A stretch of DNA of 22,476 nucleotides from Bacillota bacterium (lineage in GTDB: Bacteria > Bacillota > Clostridia > Lachnospirales > Lachnospiraceae). Where the stretch lies: positions 1-22,476 of the forward strand of contig JAEZJW010000155.1 of assembly GCA_023415595.1 (NCBI GenBank), written 5' to 3'. Positions within the stretch are counted from its first letter, which is position 1; the number at the start of each line of letters is the position of its first letter. Under the pieces are notes generated by a model. It saw nothing but the letters and a program-made list of their open reading frames with translations. It searched no databases and was not told the origin of the DNA. Below, piece by piece: positions 1 to 7,933 of this stretch. The translations under genes were made by a program, and so were the position numbers.

Positions 1-236
1 CCAATGAGCTTGCCGGAAAGCTGGGTAAGAAAAACTTATCTAAGGGAGTTAAGGTTCTCGTTAGCCCGGACGCGGTTTCGGTAGATATGGCCTTGACCCT
101 CGAATATGGGTACGGTATCCCGGAGACTGCAGGTCAGGTTCAGGAGAAGGTTAAATTAGCGATTGAGAATATGACCGGCTTATCGGTCAAGGAAGTAAAC
201 ATCCGGATCGCGGGAGTTAATATCGTAAAAGAATGA
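1..236 (+). CDS. Asp23/Gls24 family protein, C-terminal part
   Basis: The reading frame is open from the window edge and ends with TGA at 234-236, so the start lies outside. The visible ~77 residues contain SPDAVSVDMALTLEYGYGIP, then a helix rich in Gln/Glu/Lys and the ending VKEVNIRIAGVNIVKE. This is the typical C-terminal half of the Asp23/Gls24 (DUF322) family: small envelope-stress or membrane-associated proteins that in Clostridia commonly sit just upstream of nusB. A 12-bp hairpin follows directly, so this gene probably ends its own transcript. The exact role in this organism is unknown. Family assignment is confident; function is only as good as the family description. Confidence 0.8.
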   Translation, partial: NELAGKLGKKNLSKGVKVLVSPDAVSVDMALTLEYGYGIPETAGQVQEKVKLAIENMTGLSVKEVNIRIAGVNIVKE

Positions 237-243
237 TACTGAC

Positions 244-280
244 AAACAACCCTTAGATGTGAATTTAAGGGTTGTTTATT
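244..280 (+). terminator. Rho-independent terminator-like hairpin after the Asp23-family gene
   Basis: AAACAACCCTTA (244-255) pairs perfectly with TAAGGGTTGTTT (266-277) around a 10-nt loop, and the 3' arm runs into TTTATT. The U tract is short, so termination may be partial and nusB may be reached by read-through. Its position over the TTG at 272 is one reason not to start nusB there. Confidence 0.6.
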
Positions 281-348
281 CATGCTGAAAATCAATTTTT
301 AATAGAATATCGGAAGAAGAATGGGCAGTATGACAAAGATTTAAGCTG

Positions 349-374
349 CCTGGGACCGGCTATAAGCCGGCAGG
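349..374 (+). other. Small GC-rich hairpin in the nusB leader
   Basis: CCGGCT (356-361) pairs with AGCCGG (365-370) over an ATA loop, and the outer CCTG (349-352) pairs with CAGG (371-374) around a GGA bulge. The structure ends 8 nt before the AGGAGG of nusB, so it could affect translation. No U tract follows, so it is not a terminator. It may be incidental. Confidence 0.3.
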
Positions 375-397
375 ATGGATTAGGAGGAAATCTGGCT

Positions 398-793
398 GTG
401 ACAAGAAGAGAGTTAAGAGAACACATTTTCCTTATGTTGTTCCGTAAGGACTTTTATGAGGCAAATGAGTTAAAGGAACAGATGGAGCTATATATCGCTG
501 AGCTGAAGGAACCAACGGTAGAGGAATATGCTTACCTGACCGGCAGGCTTAGTGCAGTGATGGACAAGCTCGGAGAGATTGATCAGGCTCTGTCAGAGGC
601 TGCCAGCGGCTGGAAACTGAACCGTATGGGGAAGGTTGACCTTACAATCCTTCGGCTTGCAGTTTTTGAGATGCGTTATGATGATGACATTCCCGTTAAG
701 GTTGCAATCAATGAAGCAGTGGAACTAGCGAAAATCTTTGGTGGTGACGACTCTCCCAGCTTTGTGAATGGGATTTTAGCTAAGCTGGCTTGA
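398..793 (+). CDS. nusB: Transcription antitermination factor NusB
   Basis: NusB is an all-helical RNA-binding protein that joins NusE (S10) on boxA of rRNA leader transcripts and supports antitermination of rRNA operons. The sequence begins VTRRELREHIFLMLFRKDFY, matching the usual N-terminal RNA-binding helix. It ends with the highly conserved C-terminal helices: LRLAVFEMRYDDDIPVKVAI, then NEAVELAKIFGGDDSPSFVNG. The GTG start at 398 was chosen because AGGAGG lies at 382-387 and the resulting 131 residues fit the family. A longer frame back to a TTG at 272 would add about 42 non-homologous residues encoded partly by the terminator hairpin. xseA follows after 22 nt, so both are probably cotranscribed. 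Confidence 0.93.
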   Translation: MTRRELREHIFLMLFRKDFYEANELKEQMELYIAELKEPTVEEYAYLTGRLSAVMDKLGEIDQALSEAASGWKLNRMGKVDLTILRLAVFEMRYDDDIPVKVAINEAVELAKIFGGDDSPSFVNGILAKLA

Positions 794-815
794 TGGGGAT
801 AGAATTGGAGTTATT

Positions 816-2027
816 ATGAATCAGGCTTACTCGGTTACAGAGATTAACCAGTATATCAAGAATATGTTTATCAAGGACCGAATCCTGAGCCATATCTATG
901 TGAAGGGTGAGGTCTCGAACTGTAAATATCACACCTCCGGGCATATCTACTTCACCTTAAAGGATGCTCAGGGGCAGTTGGCTTGCGTCATGTTTGCCGG
1001 ACAGAGAAGAGGGCTTACCTTCCGCTTGGAGGAAGGGCAGAGTGTAATTGCTCTCGGAAGTATTAATGTCTATGAACGTGACGGAAAGTATCAGCTCTAT
1101 GCAGGAGAGATCCTGCTGGATGGCCTGGGCTTACTCTATGAACGCTTTGAAAAATTAAAGAAGGATCTGGAAGCGGAAGGTCTCTTCGATCAGGCCCATA
1201 AGAAACCAATTCCTCCCTATCCGAAGAAGGTAGGTATCGTAACTGCCTCCACAGGCGCAGCCATTCAGGATATCATTAACATCTCCAAAAGACGAAACCC
1301 TTATGTTCAGCTTATTTTATACCCGGCTCAGGTACAGGGTGAGGGAGCGGCACAGAGTGTGGTAAAGGGGATTCAGGCACTGGACAAGCTCGGTGTCGAC
1401 ACCATCATTATCGGACGGGGTGGAGGCTCGATCGAGGATTTATGGGCTTTCAATGAGGAGATCGTGGCACGGGCAGTATATGCCTGCTGGACTCCGATCA
1501 TCTCTGCGGTAGGGCATGAAACAGATATCACCATATCCGATTATGTATCGGACCTTAGAGCACCGACTCCATCGGCTGCGGCAGAGCTGGCGGTGAATGA
1601 TTATATGTCCTATCTGGGTAAACTGAATGATTACAAGAGACTCCTGACAAAGGCCATGGTGCAGAAGGTTACATATCAACAGAACAAGCTGAAAGAACTG
1701 AAACTGAGGCTGTTCTATGCAAGCCCGGCCTATCAGATCAGACAGAAGCGCCAGCTTCTGATGGATATGGAACAGAGACTTCAGAACCGGATGAACCAAC
1801 GGCTGAAGGAGAAGCGGCACAGACTTGAATTATATATTGCGAAACTGGAGGGTCTTTCCCCCCTGTCTAAGCTGAGCAAGGGCTATGCATTGGTAGTAGG
1901 AGAGGATAACAAACCGTTGCAGAGCATCAAGACAGTATCCCCGAAGGAGCTATTAACCATCTCCTTACTGGATGGCGACATCAGGACCAGGGTGGAGGAA
2001 ATCAGTGAGAAACAGCGAGAATCATAA
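816..2027 (+). CDS. xseA: Exodeoxyribonuclease VII large subunit
   Basis: Catalytic subunit of exonuclease VII, which degrades single-stranded DNA from both ends to short oligonucleotides and works with several XseB subunits. The 403-residue protein has an N-terminal OB-fold (roughly 5-100, with VKGEVSNCKYHTSGHIYFTL). The nuclease domain follows, with KKVGIVTASTGAAIQDI, the glycine-rich IIGRGGGSIEDLWAFNEE and SAVGHETDITISDYVSDLRA. A long charged coiled-coil region (about 265-345) presumably binds XseB, and the C-terminus has the family's SKGYALV motif. A GGAG 5 nt upstream supports the ATG. It is a little shorter than the enterobacterial protein but normal for Clostridia. xseB follows after a 147-nt gap in which I see no gene. 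Confidence 0.95.
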   Translation: MNQAYSVTEINQYIKNMFIKDRILSHIYVKGEVSNCKYHTSGHIYFTLKDAQGQLACVMFAGQRRGLTFRLEEGQSVIALGSINVYERDGKYQLYAGEILLDGLGLLYERFEKLKKDLEAEGLFDQAHKKPIPPYPKKVGIVTASTGAAIQDIINISKRRNPYVQLILYPAQVQGEGAAQSVVKGIQALDKLGVDTIIIGRGGGSIEDLWAFNEEIVARAVYACWTPIISAVGHETDITISDYVSDLRAPTPSAAAELAVNDYMSYLGKLNDYKRLLTKAMVQKVTYQQNKLKELKLRLFYASPAYQIRQKRQLLMDMEQRLQNRMNQRLKEKRHRLELYIAKLEGLSPLSKLSKGYALVVGEDNKPLQSIKTVSPKELLTISLLDGDIRTRVEEISEKQRES

Positions 2028-2174
2028 ATCCGGAAAATGCACATTAATCAGGCAAAAGTTGGAAAAGCAGATAGAAGGAAAGCAACAATTGGCGTAAGAT
2101 TTTGATATAGATCCCTGATCAGGCAGGTATTTTATAGATAGCAGCCCGAACAAAAGGGATAGAATGGAGATCAT

Positions 2175-2384
2175 ATGGCAGATAAAGAATTTAAACTGGA
2201 GGAGTCCTTTGAGAAGCTGAGCGAGATAATCGGTTCACTTGAGAAGCCAGATATCACTCTGGAACATTCCTTCACGCTTTATCAGGAAGGAATGAAGCTG
2301 CTCAAGGCCTGTAACGATTCCATTGATCAGGTGGAAAAGGAACTAATCATCTTAAGCGGAAATGGTGAGACGAATGAACTTTGA
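2175..2384 (+). CDS. xseB: Exodeoxyribonuclease VII small subunit
   Basis: 69-residue helical protein that binds the coiled-coil of XseA to form exonuclease VII. It shows the family pattern FEKLSEIIGSLEKPDITLEH followed by SFTLYQEGMKLLKACNDSID. GGAG upstream of the ATG (AATGGAGATCATATG) gives a reasonable ribosome binding site. The 3' end overlaps the start of ispA, a translational coupling arrangement common in this cluster. The length is typical of the family (about 60-80 residues). Confidence 0.93.
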   Translation: MADKEFKLEESFEKLSEIIGSLEKPDITLEHSFTLYQEGMKLLKACNDSIDQVEKELIILSGNGETNEL

Positions 2385-3291
2385 TGCAGAACGGCAGAAT
2401 AGGGTTTCAGATATCGAAACTATTCTGCAAAAATATGTACCGTTGGAAAAGGGTGAACAGAAGACTGTGATGGAAGCAATGAATTACAGTCTGCTGGCAG
2501 GAGGAAAGCGTCTGCGCCCGATGCTGATGCTGGAAACCTATCGTTTGTTTGGAGGGAAGGAACAGTCCTTATTGGAACCCTTTCTGGCAGCGATCGAGAT
2601 GATCCATACCTATTCTCTGGTACATGATGACCTTCCCAGTATGGATAATGATGACTACCGCAGAGGAAGGAAAACAACCCATGTGGTATATGGCGAGGCC
2701 ATGGCACTTTTGGCAGGTGATGGTCTGCTTAATTATGCCTTCGAAACTGCTGCTTCTTCGTACCGGTTGGTTAGTGCCGGGAATACGGAGGAGGAGCTTT
2801 CCTCTTACAGAAGGATTATGAAAGCCCTTCATGTCCTGTCAGTTAAGGCAGGAATTCATGGTATGATCGGTGGCCAGGTCATCGATATGGAGGGTAGCAG
2901 GAACAAGATAGATCAAGCCCGGCTGGACCTGATGTATCGTCTGAAGACCGGAGCACTGGTGGAAGCCTCGATGATGATCGGAGCGATCCTTGCCGGAGCA
3001 GAGGAAGCAGATGTTCTTAAGATAGAAGGGATAGCCGCCGATATCGGCCTTGCCTTTCAGATTAAGGATGATATCCTGGATGTTACCGGCAGTACTGAGG
3101 TACTCGGAAAACCGGTACACAGCGATGAGAAAAACGATAAAATCACTTACGTCACTCTGATGGATATTAGTAAGGCTGAGGATAAGGTGAAGGAGCTCAC
3201 GGAAAGAGCAGTCAATACCTTCGAGTCCTTAAACCGTCAGAATGAGTATTTAAAAGTGTTGATCATAAAACTGATAACCAGAGAAAACTAG
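2374..3291 (+). CDS. ispA: Farnesyl/geranyl diphosphate synthase (polyprenyl synthetase)
   Basis: Short-chain trans-prenyltransferase that condenses DMAPP/GPP with IPP to make farnesyl diphosphate (possibly geranylgeranyl diphosphate), the precursor of undecaprenyl and quinone-type lipids. Visible motifs are GGKRLRP (IPP binding), the first aspartate-rich motif DDLPSMDNDDYRRGRKT at residues 85 on (chain-length site and Mg2+), GGQVIDMEG, and the second motif QIKDDILD with Asp at about 232-236. The ATG at 2374 was chosen because GGTGAG precedes it and MNF is a common N-terminus in clostridial homologues; an in-frame ATG at 2362 would add 4 residues. It overlaps xseB by 11 nt and is followed by dxs, so two steps of the isoprenoid pathway are adjacent. 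Exact product length cannot be told from sequence alone. Confidence 0.92.
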   Translation: MNFDAERQNRVSDIETILQKYVPLEKGEQKTVMEAMNYSLLAGGKRLRPMLMLETYRLFGGKEQSLLEPFLAAIEMIHTYSLVHDDLPSMDNDDYRRGRKTTHVVYGEAMALLAGDGLLNYAFETAASSYRLVSAGNTEEELSSYRRIMKALHVLSVKAGIHGMIGGQVIDMEGSRNKIDQARLDLMYRLKTGALVEASMMIGAILAGAEEADVLKIEGIAADIGLAFQIKDDILDVTGSTEVLGKPVHSDEKNDKITYVTLMDISKAEDKVKELTERAVNTFESLNRQNEYLKVLIIKLITREN

Positions 3292-3348
3292 TAAAGAAGC
3301 AAAGGAAACGGCAGAGATTTATACTGCTGGAATCGAGGTGGATGAAAC

Positions 3349-5220
3349 TTGCCAAAGTTATTTGATATGATAAATCAGGCAAATGACATAAAGAAAATTA
3401 AACCGCAGGATTACGAGAAGCTCGCGGAAGAGATCCGCATGTTCCTGGTGAACCATGTAAGCAGGACAGGAGGACATCTGGCCTCCAATTTAGGTGTTGT
3501 GGAGCTGACGATGGCACTGCATCTTTCTATGGACCTGCCCCAGGACAAACTGATCTGGGATGTCGGTCATCAGGCTTATATTCATAAGCTGTTAACCGGC
3601 AGGAAGGAACAGTTCGAAACCCTAAGACAGATGGACGGTATCAGCGGTTTTCCGAAGATATCAGAGAGCGAATACGATGCCTTCGATACAGGCCACAGCT
3701 CAACTGCGATTTCGGCAGCGCTCGGTCTGGTCAAAGCCAGGGACTTAAGCGGAGGAAGAGAAAGGATCGTTGCAGTGCTGGGAGACGGCGCACTGACCGG
3801 AGGTATGGCTTTCGAAGCTTTGAATAATGCAGGCAGACTAAAATCCAACCTGATGATAGTTCTGAATGACAACAATATGTCCATTTCGGAAAATGTCGGA
3901 GGGATGGCAAATTATCTCGCAAAATTAAGAACGAACTCAAAGTACACCGGCTTTAAGGAAACGATGGAAAATACCCTGACGCAGATGCCCGGAATCGGTA
4001 AAACCCTTGTGAACCGATTAAAGCGATCCAAGGATGCAATCAAGTATTTCATGCTACCCAATATGTTATTCGAGGACTTGGGAATTACTTATATCGGACC
4101 GATTGACGGACATAATATCAATAAAATGACGGAAGCCTTCCAGGCAGCAGCCCGTGCGAAGAAAGCCGTGGTAGTACATGTAATTACAAAGAAGGGTAAG
4201 GGTTATTCCCTGGCAGAGAAATACCCGAGCTGGTTCCACGGAATCGACCCATTTGATATACAGAGCGGTAAACCGATCAAGACGGATAAGAGCATCTCTT
4301 ATACGAAGATATTTTCAGATGCCATGGTAAAGAATGCCATGGAGAATGATAAAGTAGTTGCAATTACAGCTGCCATGCCCTATGGAACCGGATTATCCGA
4401 ATTTAAGAAGAGATTCCCGGAACGGTTTTTTGATGTCGGCATTGCGGAGGAGCATGCAGTAACCTTCGCCGCAGGATTAGCCCTGGGTGGTTATCGTCCG
4501 GTGGTTGCGATCTACTCCACCTTCCTGCAACGCTCCTACGATCAGATTATCCATGATGTCTGCATCAATAACCTGCCTGTCGTATTTGCAATCGATCGTG
4601 CCGGTATTACAGGAAGGGACGGAAAGACCCATCAGGGGACCTTCGACCTCTCATTTCTGTCCCATATCCCGAATCTTACTGTCCTTGCTCCGAAGAACGG
4701 AACAGAGCTAAGTGAGATGCTTTCCTATGCATTGACATATCCTGGACCGGTAGCGATCCGGTATCCGAAGGGTGAGATATATCAGGGCTTTGCAGAGATA
4801 CAGACCCCGATCGAACACGGAAAGAGTGAAGTACTGCACCAGGAAGAGGGTATTGCGATCCTGGCAGTGGGCAGCATGGTTAAGACAGGGGCTGAGCTGG
4901 CAGAAGGACTCCGTAAGGAAGGAAAGAAAGCTACCCTGGTGAATGTAAGGTTCGTCTCTCCTATGGATCGGGAGCTACTGGATACGCTTGCGAAGAAGCA
5001 CAGGACCTTTATCACAATGGAGGAAAATGTCAGAAGCGGAGGATACGGACAGAAGGTATCGGATTATCTCTGTGAGACAGGGAAACGGAAGATCAAACAT
5101 ATCAATATCTCCGTTCCCGATATGTACGTCGAACAAGGCAGTGTAGGTGAGTTATATCATAAGCTTGGTCTGGATGCCGAGAGTATTCTTGCCAGAGTAA
5201 GGAAGGAAATCAATAATTGA
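3349..5220 (+). CDS. dxs: 1-deoxy-D-xylulose-5-phosphate synthase
   Basis: First enzyme of the MEP pathway: condenses pyruvate and glyceraldehyde 3-phosphate using thiamine diphosphate; the product also feeds thiamine and pyridoxal synthesis. The 623 residues show SRTGGHLASNLGVVELT and WDVGHQAYIHKLLTGR. The ThDP-binding GDGALTGG (145-152) comes with the downstream NDNNMSIS. The pyrimidine domain has GIAEEHAVTFAAGLA (catalytic Glu near 367) and the substrate loop DRAGITGRDGKTHQGTFD. The transketolase C-terminal domain ends the protein. The start is a TTG at 3349, supported by GAGGTGG 7 nt upstream; an ATG at 3367 is a less likely alternative. It follows ispA by 57 nt and precedes tlyA by 57 nt in the same direction. 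Confidence 0.95.
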   Translation: MPKLFDMINQANDIKKIKPQDYEKLAEEIRMFLVNHVSRTGGHLASNLGVVELTMALHLSMDLPQDKLIWDVGHQAYIHKLLTGRKEQFETLRQMDGISGFPKISESEYDAFDTGHSSTAISAALGLVKARDLSGGRERIVAVLGDGALTGGMAFEALNNAGRLKSNLMIVLNDNNMSISENVGGMANYLAKLRTNSKYTGFKETMENTLTQMPGIGKTLVNRLKRSKDAIKYFMLPNMLFEDLGITYIGPIDGHNINKMTEAFQAAARAKKAVVVHVITKKGKGYSLAEKYPSWFHGIDPFDIQSGKPIKTDKSISYTKIFSDAMVKNAMENDKVVAITAAMPYGTGLSEFKKRFPERFFDVGIAEEHAVTFAAGLALGGYRPVVAIYSTFLQRSYDQIIHDVCINNLPVVFAIDRAGITGRDGKTHQGTFDLSFLSHIPNLTVLAPKNGTELSEMLSYALTYPGPVAIRYPKGEIYQGFAEIQTPIEHGKSEVLHQEEGIAILAVGSMVKTGAELAEGLRKEGKKATLVNVRFVSPMDRELLDTLAKKHRTFITMEENVRSGGYGQKVSDYLCETGKRKIKHINISVPDMYVEQGSVGELYHKLGLDAESILARVRKEINN

Positions 5221-5277
5221 TGATACTTTCCATAAAGGGAATCCTGTATTAGGAGGAACGGTTATTTAAGGAGTATT

Positions 5278-6093
5278 ATGAAAGAACGTTTGGATGTACT
5301 ATTAGTAAATCGGAATCTGGCTGAGTCCAGGGAGAAGGCGAAGGCAATCATCATGTCCGGCAATGTGTTCGTAGACGGACAACGGGAGGATAAAGCCGGA
5401 AGCACCTTCCCGGAGAAAGTGCAGATTGAAATAAAGGGGAATCCTCTGAAATATGTGAGCCGTGGAGGCTTGAAACTGGAGAAAGCCATAGAGAATTATG
5501 GAATTGTTCTTCAGGGTAAGATCTGTATGGACATCGGATCTTCTACCGGCGGCTTCACGGACTGCATGCTGCAGAATGGGGCTGCTCTGGTGTATGCTGT
5601 TGATGTCGGAACGAATCAGCTGGCCTGGAAGCTCAGGCAGGATGAACGGGTCATCTCCATGGAGAAGACGAATATCAGGTACCTGACTCCCGAAGAAGTT
5701 AAGGATGAGATTGCTTTTGCCTCCATTGATGTATCCTTTATCTCTCTTACGAAGGTTCTGCAGCCCGTCAGGGAACTGCTTTCTGCAGAGGGTGAGGTAG
5801 TCAGTCTGATTAAGCCCCAGTTTGAGGCAGGACGTGAGAAGGTTGGTAAGAAGGGTGTTGTCAGGGACAGCAAGGTGCATCTTGAAGTAATCGAACAGGT
5901 TGTGGAGTATGCACATTCTGTCGGATATGACTGTATCGACCTTGATTACTCACCGATTAAGGGTCCGGAAGGAAATATTGAATATTTATTATATATGAAG
6001 AAATTATCCGGTGGAATGCAAGGAAGATTGATTCCGGAGGATAAGATCCGGTCGGTTGTTGATCAGGCCCATAGCCGCCTGACTGAAGCCTAA
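5278..6093 (+). CDS. tlyA: TlyA family rRNA 2'-O-methyltransferase (hemolysin A-like)
   Basis: 271-residue protein with an N-terminal S4 RNA-binding domain (about 3-60: ERLDVLLVNRNLAESREKAK, then VFVDGQ) and a C-terminal FtsJ/RrmJ-type Rossmann methyltransferase. The SAM-binding motif is DIGSSTGGFTDCMLQNGA (from 85), followed by VYAVDVGTNQL; KPQFEAGR near 180 is characteristic. Family members 2'-O-methylate cytidines in 16S and 23S rRNA, which affects capreomycin sensitivity in mycobacteria. Naming of the family as hemolysin is historical. In Clostridia tlyA commonly sits between dxs and nadK, as here. It is preceded by AGGAGGAACGG and AAGGAG, with the ATG at 5278. Confidence 0.92.
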   Translation: MKERLDVLLVNRNLAESREKAKAIIMSGNVFVDGQREDKAGSTFPEKVQIEIKGNPLKYVSRGGLKLEKAIENYGIVLQGKICMDIGSSTGGFTDCMLQNGAALVYAVDVGTNQLAWKLRQDERVISMEKTNIRYLTPEEVKDEIAFASIDVSFISLTKVLQPVRELLSAEGEVVSLIKPQFEAGREKVGKKGVVRDSKVHLEVIEQVVEYAHSVGYDCIDLDYSPIKGPEGNIEYLLYMKKLSGGMQGRLIPEDKIRSVVDQAHSRLTEA

Positions 6094-6169
6094 TAGAAAT
6101 GAAAATGAAACAGTATTCTTAATTATCTGAATATTTAAGCCGGAATGGCGATATAAAGAGAAAGATAGC

Positions 6170-6198
6170 TTGAAATTTATGGAATTCTATGATAGACT
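6170..6198 (+). promoter_or_regulatory. Possible sigma-A promoter upstream of nadK
   Basis: TTGAAA (6170-6175), a 17-nt spacer and TAGACT (6193-6198). The -10 matches only four of six consensus bases, so this is weak. It lies in the 211-nt gap between tlyA and nadK, the largest gap in the cluster so far, where separate transcription would make sense. Confidence 0.3.
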
Positions 6199-6304
6199 TT
6201 CTAGGTAATAATTATTCGAAACAATGCATGTATTTACAATTATTTCCGTGCAAAGAAATCGAAAAAGCCATAGTTGTCGGGATTAAGCGGGGAGCAATAT
6301 AGGA

Positions 6305-7168
6305 ATGGATCGTTTTCTGATTATTACGAATAAAGAGAAAGACAAGGATCTTAGTGTAACGAATAAGATTGCAGCTTATATTGAGAAGGCCGGAAGACAG
6401 GCTATCCTGTCCCAGGTGTCCTCCTTCCGTAAGGATCCCTTAACAGCACAGGGGGTTGACTGTGCGATTGTGCTCGGTGGAGATGGTACCATCATCCACA
6501 CGGCGAATGATCTGATGACCAGAAATATTCCGATTCTTGGAGTGAATCTTGGTACTCTGGGATTCCTGGCAGAGATTGAGGAACAGAATGTATTATCTGC
6601 CCTGGATCGGCTGTTTCAAGAGGATTATAGACTGGAAGAACGGTTGATGCTGCAGGGAGAGATCCTCTATCATAATCCCAATGTTTTGCCGGGAGAAGAC
6701 AATACCTTAGAATATGCCTTGAATGATATCGTCATCTCCAGAAAAGGCTTTTCAAGAATCATCAGTCTAGGTATCTATGTGAATCATGAATTGGTGGATA
6801 ATTTTCAAGGTGACGGAGTGATCATCTCTACTCCCACCGGTTCCACCGCATATAATTTATCGGCAGGCGGTCCAATCGTCAGTCCGCACGCTGATGTTAT
6901 GGTGATTACACCAATCTGTCCCCATTCCTTAAGCCCAAGAAGTATCGTGGTGTCTGCCGGTGATACGATTCGGGTAGTTGTGGGAAAAAGCAAGAAGACC
7001 CAGGAGGCAGAAGCCAGTGCCAGCTTCGACGGACAAAAGGTCTACGATCTGAGCACGGATGACGTAATTCTGATTAAGAAAGCGAGATATAATACCAAGC
7101 TGATCAAGCTTAATCAGTCCGGTATATATGAGATTCTGCGATCGAAGCTTAGTAATAGCGTAGTGTGA
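6305..7168 (+). CDS. nadK: NAD kinase
   Basis: ATP (or polyphosphate)-dependent phosphorylation of NAD to NADP, the only de novo source of NADP. The 287-residue protein carries the hallmark GGDGTIIHTAND (GGDGT at 58-62), NLGTLGFLAEIE, the NAD-binding DGVIISTPTGSTAYNLSAGG and the later ICPHSLSPRSIVV. The ATG at 6305 follows GGGGAGCAATATAGGA. It sits between tlyA and argR, the usual clostridial position. Its stop codon lies within the 5' arm of a hairpin that separates it from argR. Confidence 0.95.
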   Translation: MDRFLIITNKEKDKDLSVTNKIAAYIEKAGRQAILSQVSSFRKDPLTAQGVDCAIVLGGDGTIIHTANDLMTRNIPILGVNLGTLGFLAEIEEQNVLSALDRLFQEDYRLEERLMLQGEILYHNPNVLPGEDNTLEYALNDIVISRKGFSRIISLGIYVNHELVDNFQGDGVIISTPTGSTAYNLSAGGPIVSPHADVMVITPICPHSLSPRSIVVSAGDTIRVVVGKSKKTQEAEASASFDGQKVYDLSTDDVILIKKARYNTKLIKLNQSGIYEILRSKLSNSVV

Positions 7169-7190
7169 AAATAAAGAGCAATTTTCACAC
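7163..7190 (+). other. Perfect inverted repeat between nadK and argR
   Basis: GTGTGAAAAT (7163-7172) and ATTTTCACAC (7181-7190) form a 10-bp perfect stem with an 8-nt loop, overlapping the nadK stop codon. There is no U tract directly after it, so termination would be inefficient. It may be an mRNA-stabilising or attenuating hairpin, or an operator for argR autoregulation; it does not clearly match the ARG box consensus. Confidence 0.45.
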
Positions 7191-7225
7191 TTCACAAATA
7201 TATATACTCAGAAAGGTTTAAGGAT

Positions 7226-7684
7226 ATGAAGATAAGCAGACAGAGTAAGATAATCGAGTTAATCAACAAATATGATATTGAGACGCAGGAAGAGCTGGCA
7301 GAGAGATTGATGCAGGATGGTTATAACGTTACTCAGGCAACAGTATCCAGGGACATCAGAGAGCTGAAACTTACAAAGGTGGCAATGGATGGCGGAAGAC
7401 AGAAATACATCGTGCTGCAGAAGTCAGAACCCGGTATGAGTGAGAAATTCACGAGAGTCTTAAGGGATGGCTTCGTCTCTATGGATATGGCTCAGAATAT
7501 TCTTGTAATCAAGACGGTTTCCGGTATGGCTATGGCAGTGGCAGCAGCCTTAGATGCACTCCAGCTGAACGCAATCGTTGGCTGCATCGCCGGTGATGAC
7601 ACGATCCTCTGTGCAATCAGGTCTGTAGATGATACGATCAGCGTGATGGAGAAACTCAGCAAGCTGATCAATAATGCGGAATAA
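7226..7684 (+). CDS. argR: Arginine repressor ArgR
   Basis: Hexameric, arginine-responsive DNA-binding regulator that represses arginine biosynthesis and can activate catabolism. The 152 residues divide into an N-terminal winged helix-turn-helix (about 1-65; SRQSKIIELINKYDIETQEE, then NVTQATVSRDIRELKL) and a C-terminal oligomerisation and arginine-binding domain with the conserved GCIAGDDTILCAIRS. Length and both motifs are normal. Its location next to nadK is standard for Clostridia, where recN normally follows; here a terminator-like hairpin follows instead. Confidence 0.95.
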   Translation: MKISRQSKIIELINKYDIETQEELAERLMQDGYNVTQATVSRDIRELKLTKVAMDGGRQKYIVLQKSEPGMSEKFTRVLRDGFVSMDMAQNILVIKTVSGMAMAVAAALDALQLNAIVGCIAGDDTILCAIRSVDDTISVMEKLSKLINNAE

Positions 7685-7740
7685 TCGAAATATTAATAAT
7701 TCTAATCATTAACTATGGCCGGTTATTCCGGTCTGCATAG

Positions 7741-7772
7741 GGGAGGGGGATTCGTTCCTGCTCCCAATTTTT
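7741..7772 (+). terminator. Intrinsic terminator after argR
   Basis: GGGAGGGGGA (7741-7750) pairs with TCCTGCTCCC (7756-7765), with one mismatch and one G-U pair, followed by AATTTTT. The GC-rich stem plus U tract would end the nusB-argR transcription unit. Confidence 0.7.
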
Positions 7773-7848
7773 AAGTTATCTAGAACTAGTGAACTGTATC
7801 ACAGACAAATATCCAGGATGAATGATATAGTACACTGATAGGTTTTAC

Positions 7849-7877
7849 TTGCCGAACCGAGGAAACAGTGCTAGAAT
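7849..7877 (+). promoter_or_regulatory. Sigma-A promoter for the yebC-family gene
   Basis: TTGCCG (7849-7854), an exact 17-nt spacer and TAGAAT (7872-7877), with TG at 7869-7870 giving an extended -10. Transcription would begin near 7884, about 50 nt before the ATG. It fits with the terminator just upstream, making the next gene an independent unit. Confidence 0.55.
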
Positions 7878-7933
7878 GTTTAAGGAAAAAGGATAAGACC
7901 ACATATTGTATAGAGTGAATAAGGAGAATTCAT

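Noticed and set aside
272..397. Upstream extension of nusB from a TTG
   Set aside because: The extension is encoded by the terminator hairpin and leader, has no ribosome binding site, and is absent from normal NusB; GTG at 398 has AGGAGG.
5302..5916. 204-residue open frame antisense to tlyA
   Set aside because: It is fully inside a clear conserved gene on the other strand, with low-complexity, non-homologous translation; it is a shadow frame.
7779..7790. TCTAGAACTAGT, identical to part of a common cloning-vector polylinker
   Set aside because: The identity stops after 12 bases, the flanks are unlike vector DNA, and it lies in a normal intergenic region; chance is the simplest explanation.
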